64,000 bases of DNA from Deltaproteobacteria bacterium (GTDB lineage: Bacteria > Desulfobacterota > Desulfobulbia > Desulfobulbales > Desulfobulbaceae). A program made the position numbers and the translations under genes. A model generated the notes under the pieces. That model saw nothing but the letters and a program-made list of their open reading frames with translations, was not told where the DNA came from and ran no database searches. Below are positions 10,237 through 18,132 of the stretch, one piece after another; positions within the stretch are counted from its first letter, which is position 1; each line of letters begins with the position of its first letter. The stretch is from assembly GCA_024280455.1 (NCBI GenBank), contig JAJRQC010000054.1, forward strand, positions 1 through 64,000. The letters are read 5' to 3'.

Positions 10237-11346
10237 ATGGAAAATCGTATCGGTTTGACAGCTATTCTTTTTGCAGTTGTACTGGGCATTGCTCTTGTTT
10301 CGGTACCTGTTTCAGTTCCAGCCAAGGTGACCGGACAATGTGCCCAGTGCCACACCATGCATAACAGCCAGGGTGGAACACCTATGGCGCTTGATATCGC
10401 CGGTGCTGCGCAGACCGCCCCGAACGAGACCCTGCTCATCTATGGCTGTGTCGCCTGCCATACCGGGACAAACGACGGCACCAACAATATTCCCTATGTC
10501 AACAAAACCACCGCGCCGATTTATGGTACTGACGGAACTACGGGTGAGACCTTGGCCGGCGGTAATTTGTACTGGGTAGCTAAAGTGGGGAATCCGACTG
10601 GGCTTGCCGACGCAACAGGGCATAACGTTGCCAGTGATGGCCTGGCCACCCAGGATGGGACCCTGGGCAACACCCCGCCCGGCGGCACCGCATTGACCAG
10701 TCAGTTGACCTGTGCCGGCACCACCGGCTGTCACGGTGACCGAACCCAGGACAGCGATTTCGGTGCCATGTCCGGCACCCACCACGCTGATGACAGCGTT
10801 ATCGACGGGACGACCGTTGTCAAGAGTTACCGTTTCCTGGACGGGGTGCTTGGCCTGGAGGATTCGGACTGGGAGTACCTGCCGACAGCCGCCGCCCATA
10901 ACCAGTATCAGGGCTATGATCGGACGGCGGACACCGAAATGGCCGTCGGCTCAATCAGTAACCTCTGCGCTCAGTGCCACAATGATTTTCATAACGGCAG
11001 CGGTAACGTGGGTGGAACTGCACCGACTGCGGCCCCTTTTGCCAGTCCCTGGGTCAGGCATCCCACTGATTTTGATATGGGGAATACCGGGGCCACGTCG
11101 GAGTACCGTGACTATGGCGGCGCCGGGGTGAACGCCTACGTTGTTGCCGCCCCGGTCGCCAGTGCTGCCGTCACCACTGTCCTGCAAACGGTTACCTTCA
11201 GTGATGATACCATAGTTACCTGCATCTCCTGTCACCGGGCCCACGGCACGCCCTACGATGATCTGCTGCGCTGGGACTACTCTACTGTCTCAGCCGGCGG
11301 CGGCGGAACCGGCGGTTGTTTTGAATGCCATACCACGAAGAATTGA
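10237..11346 (+). CDS. OmcS/OmcE-type multihaem cytochrome, paralogue 2
   Basis: A 369-residue exported cytochrome, co-linear with paralogues 1 and 3. The signal peptide (hydrophobic residues 5-24) ends near VPAKV. Haem motifs are CAQCH (in CAQCHTMHNSQ), CVACH, CAQCH, CISCH and CFECH, with CX5CH (CAGTTGCHG) between the second and third canonical sites. GGNLYW, GHNV, SYRFL, WVRHPTDFDM and CISCHRAHGTPYDDLLRWDY are shared family blocks. I chose ATG 10237 over GTG 10180 because it gives a standard signal peptide and has a purine-rich site upstream. Likely an extracellular filament subunit; filament formation is inferred from the OmcS resemblance. Confidence 0.87.
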   Translation: MENRIGLTAILFAVVLGIALVSVPVSVPAKVTGQCAQCHTMHNSQGGTPMALDIAGAAQTAPNETLLIYGCVACHTGTNDGTNNIPYVNKTTAPIYGTDGTTGETLAGGNLYWVAKVGNPTGLADATGHNVASDGLATQDGTLGNTPPGGTALTSQLTCAGTTGCHGDRTQDSDFGAMSGTHHADDSVIDGTTVVKSYRFLDGVLGLEDSDWEYLPTAAAHNQYQGYDRTADTEMAVGSISNLCAQCHNDFHNGSGNVGGTAPTAAPFASPWVRHPTDFDMGNTGATSEYRDYGGAGVNAYVVAAPVASAAVTTVLQTVTFSDDTIVTCISCHRAHGTPYDDLLRWDYSTVSAGGGGTGGCFECHTTKN

Positions 11347-11491
11347 CGGTTTGTCCGGGCTGGACCAGCGACGGGGAGCAAGAGCGCAGGCCACTTTTTC
11401 CAATGGTGCAAACCGGGATGAAGTGGCTTTTGTTTGTACCATTTATCAAGCAGCCTAACTGTGTATTCAGGTTTCCCCCTCTTCTACTCTC

Positions 11492-13591
11492 GTGATCAGT
11501 AAAAGACATCGTAACCACCTGCTTTTTTGGTCATGTGTCGCGCTCATGTATTGGATCATCTTCCCTTGTCCTTCGGGCCGGGCTGAAGTCGTTGGCCTGG
11601 ATGCATCATGGCAGACCACGCAAACAGGGAGAGACAGTGAAGACGAGAATCTCAGTTCCTTTAATCAGCGATACCATCTGCAGTGGAATCCCCAGGTAAC
11701 CCGAACCATATTTCTGGATACCAATATGGATTATTCCCGCAACTGGACTACCGGGGCTGGAACCCGGGAGATCATTTCACCTACCCTTGATCTTCAAGTT
11801 CGAAATGATCTCTTTGTTGCCGGGTTCAACGGAATTATTACTGAAACCAACAACACCGAAAGCCGGGATCAGAGCAGCAACAGCTGGGAGATGTCTCTTG
11901 GTTCAAACTGGGAATATCCCTACTGGCCGAATGTACGTGGTATTATCGGCAGCAACCGTATCAACGACAGCGAAGATATAACCGATAATGAACGGTCATG
12001 GTCCGAACTGGTGGTTGACTGGGAGGTCGATGATCTGCAGGCCTATTACAGTTATTACGTGCAGGACAGAACCGATTATGCTGAACGGTCCAGTCGAGAG
12101 GAGCGAACCCATTTTGGTCGTATCGACTATACCAGGAGCTTTTTAGACTATCGCGGTCAGCTGACCTTTTCCCAGCAGGCGACCAGCTCGCGCACGGATT
12201 ATCATGCCTCCGTCGGGGCCGACGGCAGTGTCAATGTCGGAATCAACCTTTCCCGGGCACTGTCGGGAGTGGATAATACTCCGGATCGAGGGACCCTGCC
12301 GTCCAACCCGGGCCTTATCGACGGCAACCGTGATCGAGTCGCCTACACCATTCAACTTCATGAGGTCGCCAACCTCGGGATCAAGACCGATTTTCAGATC
12401 GTCGACATCCTCTACCTGTATACCGGCCAGCTGGACCCGATTCTTCTTGATGAAACCTCTGCGCTCAGCTGGGATCTCTATGCAAGCAGCGACGGTATTG
12501 AGTGGACCCTGGAAAGAGTTCAACCGGCAACGGTCTATAACCGCGATGAGAATCGTTATGAAGTAGTTGTCGGCGGATTGAAAAATATTTACCTCAAACT
12601 GGTGGTCACCGGCTGGCCTCCCGTGCTCAAGGTCCCGATAACCGAAATTGCCGCCTTTCGTACCCAGAGTGGTTCAGGCGGACGGGTTATCGAGGACCAG
12701 CGCTACTCTAAATACGTTACCGACCTGAACCTGCGCTACGATCCGACCCTGAACACCCGCTTCATCTATTCTCTGGTCTGGGACGACAGTGCATATGATC
12801 TGGGAAACAATCGTCAGCGCCTGTTCCAGACCGGAAGTTTCAGATGGTTGTACAATAAATATTTTATCCCGACGGTGACCATTAACGATACCGCGACCAC
12901 CAATTCCGACCTGATGGATACCCTCCAGCGTTCCTATGCCCTCTCCATCCAGTCGACCCCGATTCCGACCCTGCAATCCATTTTCAGCATGACCAGGAAT
13001 GAAAATTACGAGGATGATGACCTCATCAACACCAATCACACCATTAACCTGCTGAATTCGGCCACCCTGTATCCCAACCTGGATACGACTCTTGATTTGA
13101 ATGTTGTCTTCAACAACAACAGACAGCTCGATACCTCCAATGAGGCCATGGGCGTACGATGGGCCCTGACCGGGCGTCTGCGCTCAACCCTGATCGTGGA
13201 TTTTATCACGGAATACGGGACCAATACCCTGGATTTTACCGAACTGATAACCGACGAGGATGCCGGAGGGCGGACGACGCTTAATATAAACTGGCGTCCC
13301 TCCGACCTGGTTTCCATCCTGGTCAATGGTTCACAGGGTTATGGAGAGAAGTGGGTCAACTACCAATCCTTAGTTTTTGATGCACGTTTTTCCGTTGTCC
13401 GCACCGACAAGACGCAGGTTATTCTCGGCTATCGGGCCAATGCCACCCATGATGAGACCATCCAGAGCCTCAGTTACAACTGGAGCTGGAATATAAGCAG
13501 GTACTTGACTTTACAATCGATTGCCAGTTACATGTTGACGGAAGACGATAATATCTGGGCAGCCAATGCCCAGCTGACGGCCAGGTTCTAG
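11492..13591 (+). CDS. Outer-membrane beta-barrel protein with embedded discoidin-like domain
   Basis: A 699-residue exported protein. The signal peptide ends near GRAEV (about 31). Most of the chain alternates polar and hydrophobic residues in amphipathic strands, and it ends in ...QLTARF with terminal Phe, an outer-membrane insertion signal. Residues about 290-390 differ: WDLYASSDGIEWT and the following strands resemble an F5/8 type C (discoidin-like) domain inserted into the barrel. Between cytochrome genes, it is the best candidate for the outer-membrane pore of this locus, like MtrB/PioB in role but without the N-terminal CXXC that I would expect of MtrB. It starts at GTG 11492 with a poor ribosome site. 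Confidence 0.75.
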   Translation: MISKRHRNHLLFWSCVALMYWIIFPCPSGRAEVVGLDASWQTTQTGRDSEDENLSSFNQRYHLQWNPQVTRTIFLDTNMDYSRNWTTGAGTREIISPTLDLQVRNDLFVAGFNGIITETNNTESRDQSSNSWEMSLGSNWEYPYWPNVRGIIGSNRINDSEDITDNERSWSELVVDWEVDDLQAYYSYYVQDRTDYAERSSREERTHFGRIDYTRSFLDYRGQLTFSQQATSSRTDYHASVGADGSVNVGINLSRALSGVDNTPDRGTLPSNPGLIDGNRDRVAYTIQLHEVANLGIKTDFQIVDILYLYTGQLDPILLDETSALSWDLYASSDGIEWTLERVQPATVYNRDENRYEVVVGGLKNIYLKLVVTGWPPVLKVPITEIAAFRTQSGSGGRVIEDQRYSKYVTDLNLRYDPTLNTRFIYSLVWDDSAYDLGNNRQRLFQTGSFRWLYNKYFIPTVTINDTATTNSDLMDTLQRSYALSIQSTPIPTLQSIFSMTRNENYEDDDLINTNHTINLLNSATLYPNLDTTLDLNVVFNNNRQLDTSNEAMGVRWALTGRLRSTLIVDFITEYGTNTLDFTELITDEDAGGRTTLNINWRPSDLVSILVNGSQGYGEKWVNYQSLVFDARFSVVRTDKTQVILGYRANATHDETIQSLSYNWSWNISRYLTLQSIASYMLTEDDNIWAANAQLTARF

Positions 13592-13662
13592 TGTCACGTC
13601 AACGCTGCTCTGACGCCTCTTGCTTGTTCTTTTCCGCGCCTGCATCGTTGACGCGACACTAG
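13588..13662. repeat. Long inverted repeat overlapping the barrel gene's stop codon
   Basis: Left arm 13588-13604 (CTAGTGTCACGTCAACG) and right arm 13646-13662 (CGTTGACGCGACACTAG) match at 16 of 17 positions with a 41-nt loop. The TAG stop of the barrel gene lies in the left arm. No T-run follows, so it may be an mRNA-stabilising structure or a small palindromic element rather than a classic terminator. Confidence 0.7.
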
Positions 13663-13748
13663 GCCGACGGCGCAACGGACAATAAAAAATAAAAACCAGG
13701 AACCGACCAGCCGGAGCCGTATTCTTTCGGTGGAGTTGAAAAAAACCT

Positions 13749-14330
13749 ATGAACAGACCTTTTTTCCACCTTGCTCTTATTTTTTTCTTCCCGTTTTTGT
13801 TGCTCGGTTGCGCCGGTACCGATTCGGCCCGGCAGACCTTTGTCAGGGAAAATGTTGACCTTGGCTACATTACCCGGGTCGCCGTCCTCCCCTTTGCAAA
13901 CAATACCCAGGATGATTTTGCCGCTCAGCGGATCAGGGATATAACCTCGACCCGCATCCTGGCCATGGGAATTTTTGATGTGGTCGACAGGGGAGTCGTT
14001 GACAGCGGGCTGAGGGAGATGGCCATTGACAAGGATACTCCTCTTGACGTGCCCGTGGTTAAACGGCTCGGGCAGAGACTTGGGGTCCAGGCCTTTGTCT
14101 ATGGAACGGTCAACAGTATCGGCGAGAACCGCCAGGGCTCCTTTACCTATCCGCAGGTTGCCCTGACGCTCGAACTCATCGACAGCGAGTCGGCTCAGGT
14201 TCTGTGGCGTAACAGTGATACCAACAGCGGCTATTCTCTTGCCGATAGACTGTTTGGACTTGCGCCTCTGGATGCCTTTCAGATTATCGTTAACCTGCTG
14301 AATTCCATGCTGGCAACAATTCCGAAGTAA
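13749..14330 (+). CDS. CsgG/TolB-N-like lipoprotein
   Basis: A 193-residue lipoprotein. A hydrophobic signal ends in the lipobox LLGC (Cys near residue 21). RVAVLPFANNTQDDFAAQRIRD and VQAFVYGTVNSIGENRQG are typical of the CsgG/TolB-N-like alpha/beta fold found in outer-membrane secretion and assembly lipoproteins. It is the first of three such proteins in a row (with the next two genes), all before the PPIase. A role in assembling or exporting surface cytochromes is plausible but inferred. It follows the barrel gene by ~155 bp holding an inverted repeat, so it may have its own promoter. Confidence 0.65.
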   Translation: MNRPFFHLALIFFFPFLLLGCAGTDSARQTFVRENVDLGYITRVAVLPFANNTQDDFAAQRIRDITSTRILAMGIFDVVDRGVVDSGLREMAIDKDTPLDVPVVKRLGQRLGVQAFVYGTVNSIGENRQGSFTYPQVALTLELIDSESAQVLWRNSDTNSGYSLADRLFGLAPLDAFQIIVNLLNSMLATIPK

Positions 14331-14425
14331 GCGGCATGGTCATCGCAGGATGGTAAACACTTACCAGTCGGATTTACCATAAATCAATATTTGTGGTGAA
14401 CGGCTACGCAGGATGCATCGAGGGA

Positions 14426-15910
14426 ATGATGAACAAATTGCAGCCTCTATGTATTGCACTCTTTCTCCTTCTGGTGCTGGGGCGGCCGGGATTTGCCGGT
14501 ACCATTGCCGTTTTTCCGCTGCTGGATGTAACGGTGAGCAGTAACGGCGTCAGTTACGTTCTGACGGATTATGTACGCAGGGAAACCGCAGACATTGGCT
14601 TTGAGCTCGTTTCCGACCGGGATATAATGCAGTTTCTGATCCGTCATCGCATTCGTGCACTCGGCAGCCTGAGCAGCCATGAGATCATGGCGGCAGGTCG
14701 GGAGCTGCAGGCTGATCTGGTCCTGCAGGGAACGGTCTGTCAGTTGCAGCAGAGTCCGGATCCAGCCGTCAGTCTAAGCGTGGAGCTTATTCGGACCAGC
14801 GATGCATCCGTTGTCTGGGCCAATACCGAGGCCCTGTACTCATCGGATCTCACCAGCCTGCTAGGTCTGCAGGATCCTGAGAATTTGAATGATCTCTATG
14901 CCGTTTTTTTTTCCAGGCTGCTGGCAACCATGCCTGGTGGAGTGAATCCGTCCCCAGGCAGTGATGAAATCCTGGATATAGATTCGGTCGTGCTGCTGCC
15001 CAAGTATTTGCGGCCCGGTGAAAAGGTGCGCTGCAAGATCAGGATGCAGACCATGGACCTGGGAAACGCTCTGCGGCCCAGGTTAACGGCCAGCGTCGCC
15101 GGTCGGGACTATCCGTTTGCTTTAGATAGTGAGGGGTACTACTTTATTGCCGATTGGCCGGCCCAGAACATGGCGGGACACTACCAGGTTAGCTTAACCG
15201 CCGTCTGGCCGTCGGGTCGAAAGAAAACGGCTGTGCTAGGATCCTACACCGTGGATGACCGGGCCCCGGAGGGTGCACTGTATCTTCGTGGCCGGCAAGT
15301 GGACGGGAAGACGTTTTTCAGTGACAAGTTGTATATTGTCCCGACCCTGACCGATCCTGAACCGGTGAGTCGCTGGGAGGTCATGGTTGTTGATCAGGAA
15401 AATCAGGTTATTGTCCGGCAGGGCGCATCCGACCGGCTCCCCTATCGTCTGACCTGGCGGGGGCGGACAACCCTCGGTGCCCTGGCTCCCGATGGTGAGT
15501 ATACCGTGGTATTCAAGGTCTGGGACCGGACCATGCTCAGCGCATCCGTTGAACAGGAGGTATCTTTTAGAAGAAGTCCGCCGGAGATTAACATTGATTT
15601 GAACAGTGAAGAGGAGCGGATAACGGTGACTCTGGACAAAGAGGCAGGAATGCCCCTGTCCTACTGGTGGCTGAAAGTATATGAACAGAGCGGCAGGCTG
15701 GTCAAGCTGGCGCAGGGTGAGCATCTGCCGGCGACCATTGAGTTTGAGTATACGGATGGGGAAGATGATGAACGGCTGGAAGGTGTTGTGGTTGCCCGGG
15801 ATATCCTGGGCAATCTGACCAGGAAAAAGATTAAGAATCTCTTTCGGTTGGATAGTGAAGATGAGAGCGGGGAAGTGGAGATGGAAAAGGAATGGCTGGA
15901 GGAGTTTTAA
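14426..15910 (+). CDS. Exported CsgG/TolB-N-like protein with Ig/FlgD-like C-terminal half
   Basis: About 494 residues. The signal peptide ends near GFAGT. Residues about 25-165 repeat the theme of the preceding lipoprotein (IAVFPLLDVTVSS..., ADLVLQGTVCQL), a CsgG/TolB-N-like domain. The C-terminal half is beta-rich (VVLLPKYLRPGEKVRCKI, YTVDDRAPEG, LAPDGEYTVVFKVWDR) and resembles FlgD-like or Ig-like modules. The end is very acidic. ATG 14426 (or 14429) is preferred to the GTG at 14393 because it gives a clean signal peptide. No enzyme motif is seen. Probably a periplasmic or outer-membrane assembly factor. Confidence 0.6.
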   Translation: MMNKLQPLCIALFLLLVLGRPGFAGTIAVFPLLDVTVSSNGVSYVLTDYVRRETADIGFELVSDRDIMQFLIRHRIRALGSLSSHEIMAAGRELQADLVLQGTVCQLQQSPDPAVSLSVELIRTSDASVVWANTEALYSSDLTSLLGLQDPENLNDLYAVFFSRLLATMPGGVNPSPGSDEILDIDSVVLLPKYLRPGEKVRCKIRMQTMDLGNALRPRLTASVAGRDYPFALDSEGYYFIADWPAQNMAGHYQVSLTAVWPSGRKKTAVLGSYTVDDRAPEGALYLRGRQVDGKTFFSDKLYIVPTLTDPEPVSRWEVMVVDQENQVIVRQGASDRLPYRLTWRGRTTLGALAPDGEYTVVFKVWDRTMLSASVEQEVSFRRSPPEINIDLNSEEERITVTLDKEAGMPLSYWWLKVYEQSGRLVKLAQGEHLPATIEFEYTDGEDDERLEGVVVARDILGNLTRKKIKNLFRLDSEDESGEVEMEKEWLEEF

Positions 15911-15913
15911 AGC

Positions 15914-16507
15914 GTGAGTCGTCCGTTGAGCTGTTGTATAGTCATCCTATGGCTTCTTCTTGCCGGTTGTGCCCGGGAGGTGCCAAAGCTGTACGACTTT
16001 GCCGGCCTGCCGGAAAAAGGCGCATGCCGTATAGCCGTTCTGCCTTTTATCGATAAGGGGACTTATCCCAGAGGCGCAGTAATACTGTATAAGGTTTTTG
16101 TGTCGGAACTTGTCGCGTCCGGTAATTTTAAAGTGGTGCTGGAGGGTGATATCCGGGATCTGTACAAGCAGTTGATGATCTATCCGAACGCTCAACCAAA
16201 CCAGGAACAGCTCGAAGTCATTGGCGGCCGCCTGGGTGCGGTTCTTTTTATCGGCGGCGATATCTTGAAGATGCAGCAACGAAAAAGCCGCAATACCATG
16301 GAGACGGACTTGACCTTTATTCTACGAATATATGACGGTGTCAGCGGAAGGGTACTGTGGGAAACCTACCATCGAAGGCAGGGTGACTATTACCAGAAGG
16401 TTCTGCATTTCGGCCGGATTAATACCATTACCGGACTTGCCCGGCAGATGTCGCGGGAAGTTATAGACCTCTGGCTTGAAAAGGGGATGACGCCATGTCC
16501 CAGGTAA
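15914..16507 (+). CDS. Small CsgG/TolB-N-like lipoprotein
   Basis: A 197-residue lipoprotein starting at GTG 15914, 3 bp after the previous stop. The lipobox is LLAGC (Cys near residue 19). CRIAVLPFIDKGTYPRGAVILYKVF and GAVLFIGGDILKM fit the same fold as the two preceding proteins. YDGVSGRVLWETYHRRQGDYY near the C-terminus resembles the outer-membrane-lipoprotein subtype. Its end overlaps the PPIase start by 13 bp, so the set is tightly coupled to the foldase and 26-haem cytochrome genes. The function is unknown. Confidence 0.65.
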   Translation: MSRPLSCCIVILWLLLAGCAREVPKLYDFAGLPEKGACRIAVLPFIDKGTYPRGAVILYKVFVSELVASGNFKVVLEGDIRDLYKQLMIYPNAQPNQEQLEVIGGRLGAVLFIGGDILKMQQRKSRNTMETDLTFILRIYDGVSGRVLWETYHRRQGDYYQKVLHFGRINTITGLARQMSREVIDLWLEKGMTPCPR

Positions 16508-18132
16508 AAAGCGGTACCCTTTCTTTTTTTCTCATCCTTTTGCTCTCGGTGTCTTTTGTCCATGCCGGCTGGCTGCCCTGGGGAAATTCCGCCCTGGTGA
16601 CCATTGATGGCCGGGAATACTCCGGTGATGATTTCCGTGTCTGGTGGGAGAACCTGCGGGAAAAAGACATGGTCCTGCCCGAGACCCCGGATCCGTTTGT
16701 CGACTGGGTTCTGATGTTTCGGGAAGCGGAACGGATGCAGTTGTATCAGGATCCGGATTATCGAAAGAAGGTGTTGACCTTTTTAAAGGCACGAACCCTC
16801 ATGCTGCTGAAGGCCGAGGAGGTTGATTCCAGGATTTCCATCAGTGATCAGGACCTGCGGGCAAGATACCAGCGGGACTTTACCCCTGTTTTTCAGGTTA
16901 ACCTGCTCTTTTTTTCAAACAGGGAGGCGGCGGAGAACCTGCGGCAGCAGTTCGGTGGTCGCCCTGTTGATGAAGAACAGTTCAAGGGCGTTGCTTCGGG
17001 CCGGGACGGACTTTTGTCGATTCGAACCCAGGCGTACCGGCCTGGTTTCATTGATCCGGGCTGGCGGGAGATTCTTGAGGGCCTGGAAACGGGCGGGATG
17101 AGTCAGCCCATGGCCTGGAAAAAGGGTTTTGTTGTCCTGCGTCTCCAGGAGAAAACAGACGGCAGTGCGGATGATCTTGAGCTCGTCGGCCGACAGATCA
17201 GGCAATCGCTGTGGAAGGAACGGCAAACCGATCTGACGATCCGGCTGCTTCAGGATCTGCGGAAACAATACGAGGTCAAGGTCAATCAGGATCGTCTGCA
17301 GCAGCTGGATATTACCCGTTCGGATGATTCATTCACCAATGAGCCGATCGTGACCACTACTCATGGTCTGGTTACCGAAAAGGAGTTTATGCTCCAGGTC
17401 CGTCGCATGCAGCGGTTCAGGCGGCAAAATGGGTTCAGTGAAGATAACAGCGAAGCGTTCAAACAGCGGATTGTCAATGGGATTATTGATCAAACCCTGA
17501 CCTCCTGGGAGGCCCGGGCCCGTCAGTATGAAACAAAACAGCCCTTTAAGGATACCTATACCTACTATTGCCGGCATAGAATGATCAAGGCCCTTGAAAA
17601 AAAGGTCTTCCTGCCGCAGGTGGAGGTAGGAAGACAGAATATTAAAGATTATTACCAGCAGCATCCAGAGGAATTCACCATTCCTGAAACCATTCGGATG
17701 GTGATTGCCGAAGGCAGTGAGCAGGAGATGAATGGGCTGTGGACGGAGGTTGCCATGGGCGGAGATTTCCAGCTGCTTGCACGCAAGCGGTTCGGCCGGG
17801 ACCTGCCTGTTCGTGAAATTCCGGCCGATCACCTGCACAAGCAGGTCAACGCGGTTGTGAACAGGTTGAGCAAGGGAGAGTTGAGTCCCGTTTTTACCGT
17901 TGATGGTCATGTAACCCTGGTTCAGCTGGTGGAACGAAAACCTGCCCGAATCCAACCCCTTGACATGGTCGGCGGCCGGATTGGCGAAAAACTGCAGAAG
18001 CAGCGTCTGGCTACGGTCAGGGAGGATTTTTTGAAACGGTTACGGGCACAGTCTTCGATTCAGGTCGACAGTGACATGTGGCAGCAACTGAAAAAAGAGA
18101 TGGAACAATCGGATGAAGAAAAAACTTTATAG
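16495..18132 (+). CDS. Periplasmic parvulin-type peptidyl-prolyl isomerase (PpiC/SurA-like)
   Basis: 545 residues. The signal peptide ends near VHAGW. A SurA-like N-terminal region precedes two parvulin-like segments (about 120-220 and about 375-485), the second with RMVIAEGSEQEM..., FGRDLPVREIP and LSKGELSPVFTVDGHVTLVQLVERKPA. From memory, PPIases are recurrent neighbours of OmcS/OmcE-type nanowire genes, and in G. sulfurreducens a PPIase is thought to help OmcS assembly. Here it directly precedes, with a 20-bp overlap, the 26-haem cytochrome. It likely folds exported cytochromes. A generic envelope foldase role is the alternative. Confidence 0.8.
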   Translation: MSQVKSGTLSFFLILLLSVSFVHAGWLPWGNSALVTIDGREYSGDDFRVWWENLREKDMVLPETPDPFVDWVLMFREAERMQLYQDPDYRKKVLTFLKARTLMLLKAEEVDSRISISDQDLRARYQRDFTPVFQVNLLFFSNREAAENLRQQFGGRPVDEEQFKGVASGRDGLLSIRTQAYRPGFIDPGWREILEGLETGGMSQPMAWKKGFVVLRLQEKTDGSADDLELVGRQIRQSLWKERQTDLTIRLLQDLRKQYEVKVNQDRLQQLDITRSDDSFTNEPIVTTTHGLVTEKEFMLQVRRMQRFRRQNGFSEDNSEAFKQRIVNGIIDQTLTSWEARARQYETKQPFKDTYTYYCRHRMIKALEKKVFLPQVEVGRQNIKDYYQQHPEEFTIPETIRMVIAEGSEQEMNGLWTEVAMGGDFQLLARKRFGRDLPVREIPADHLHKQVNAVVNRLSKGELSPVFTVDGHVTLVQLVERKPARIQPLDMVGGRIGEKLQKQRLATVREDFLKRLRAQSSIQVDSDMWQQLKKEMEQSDEEKTL

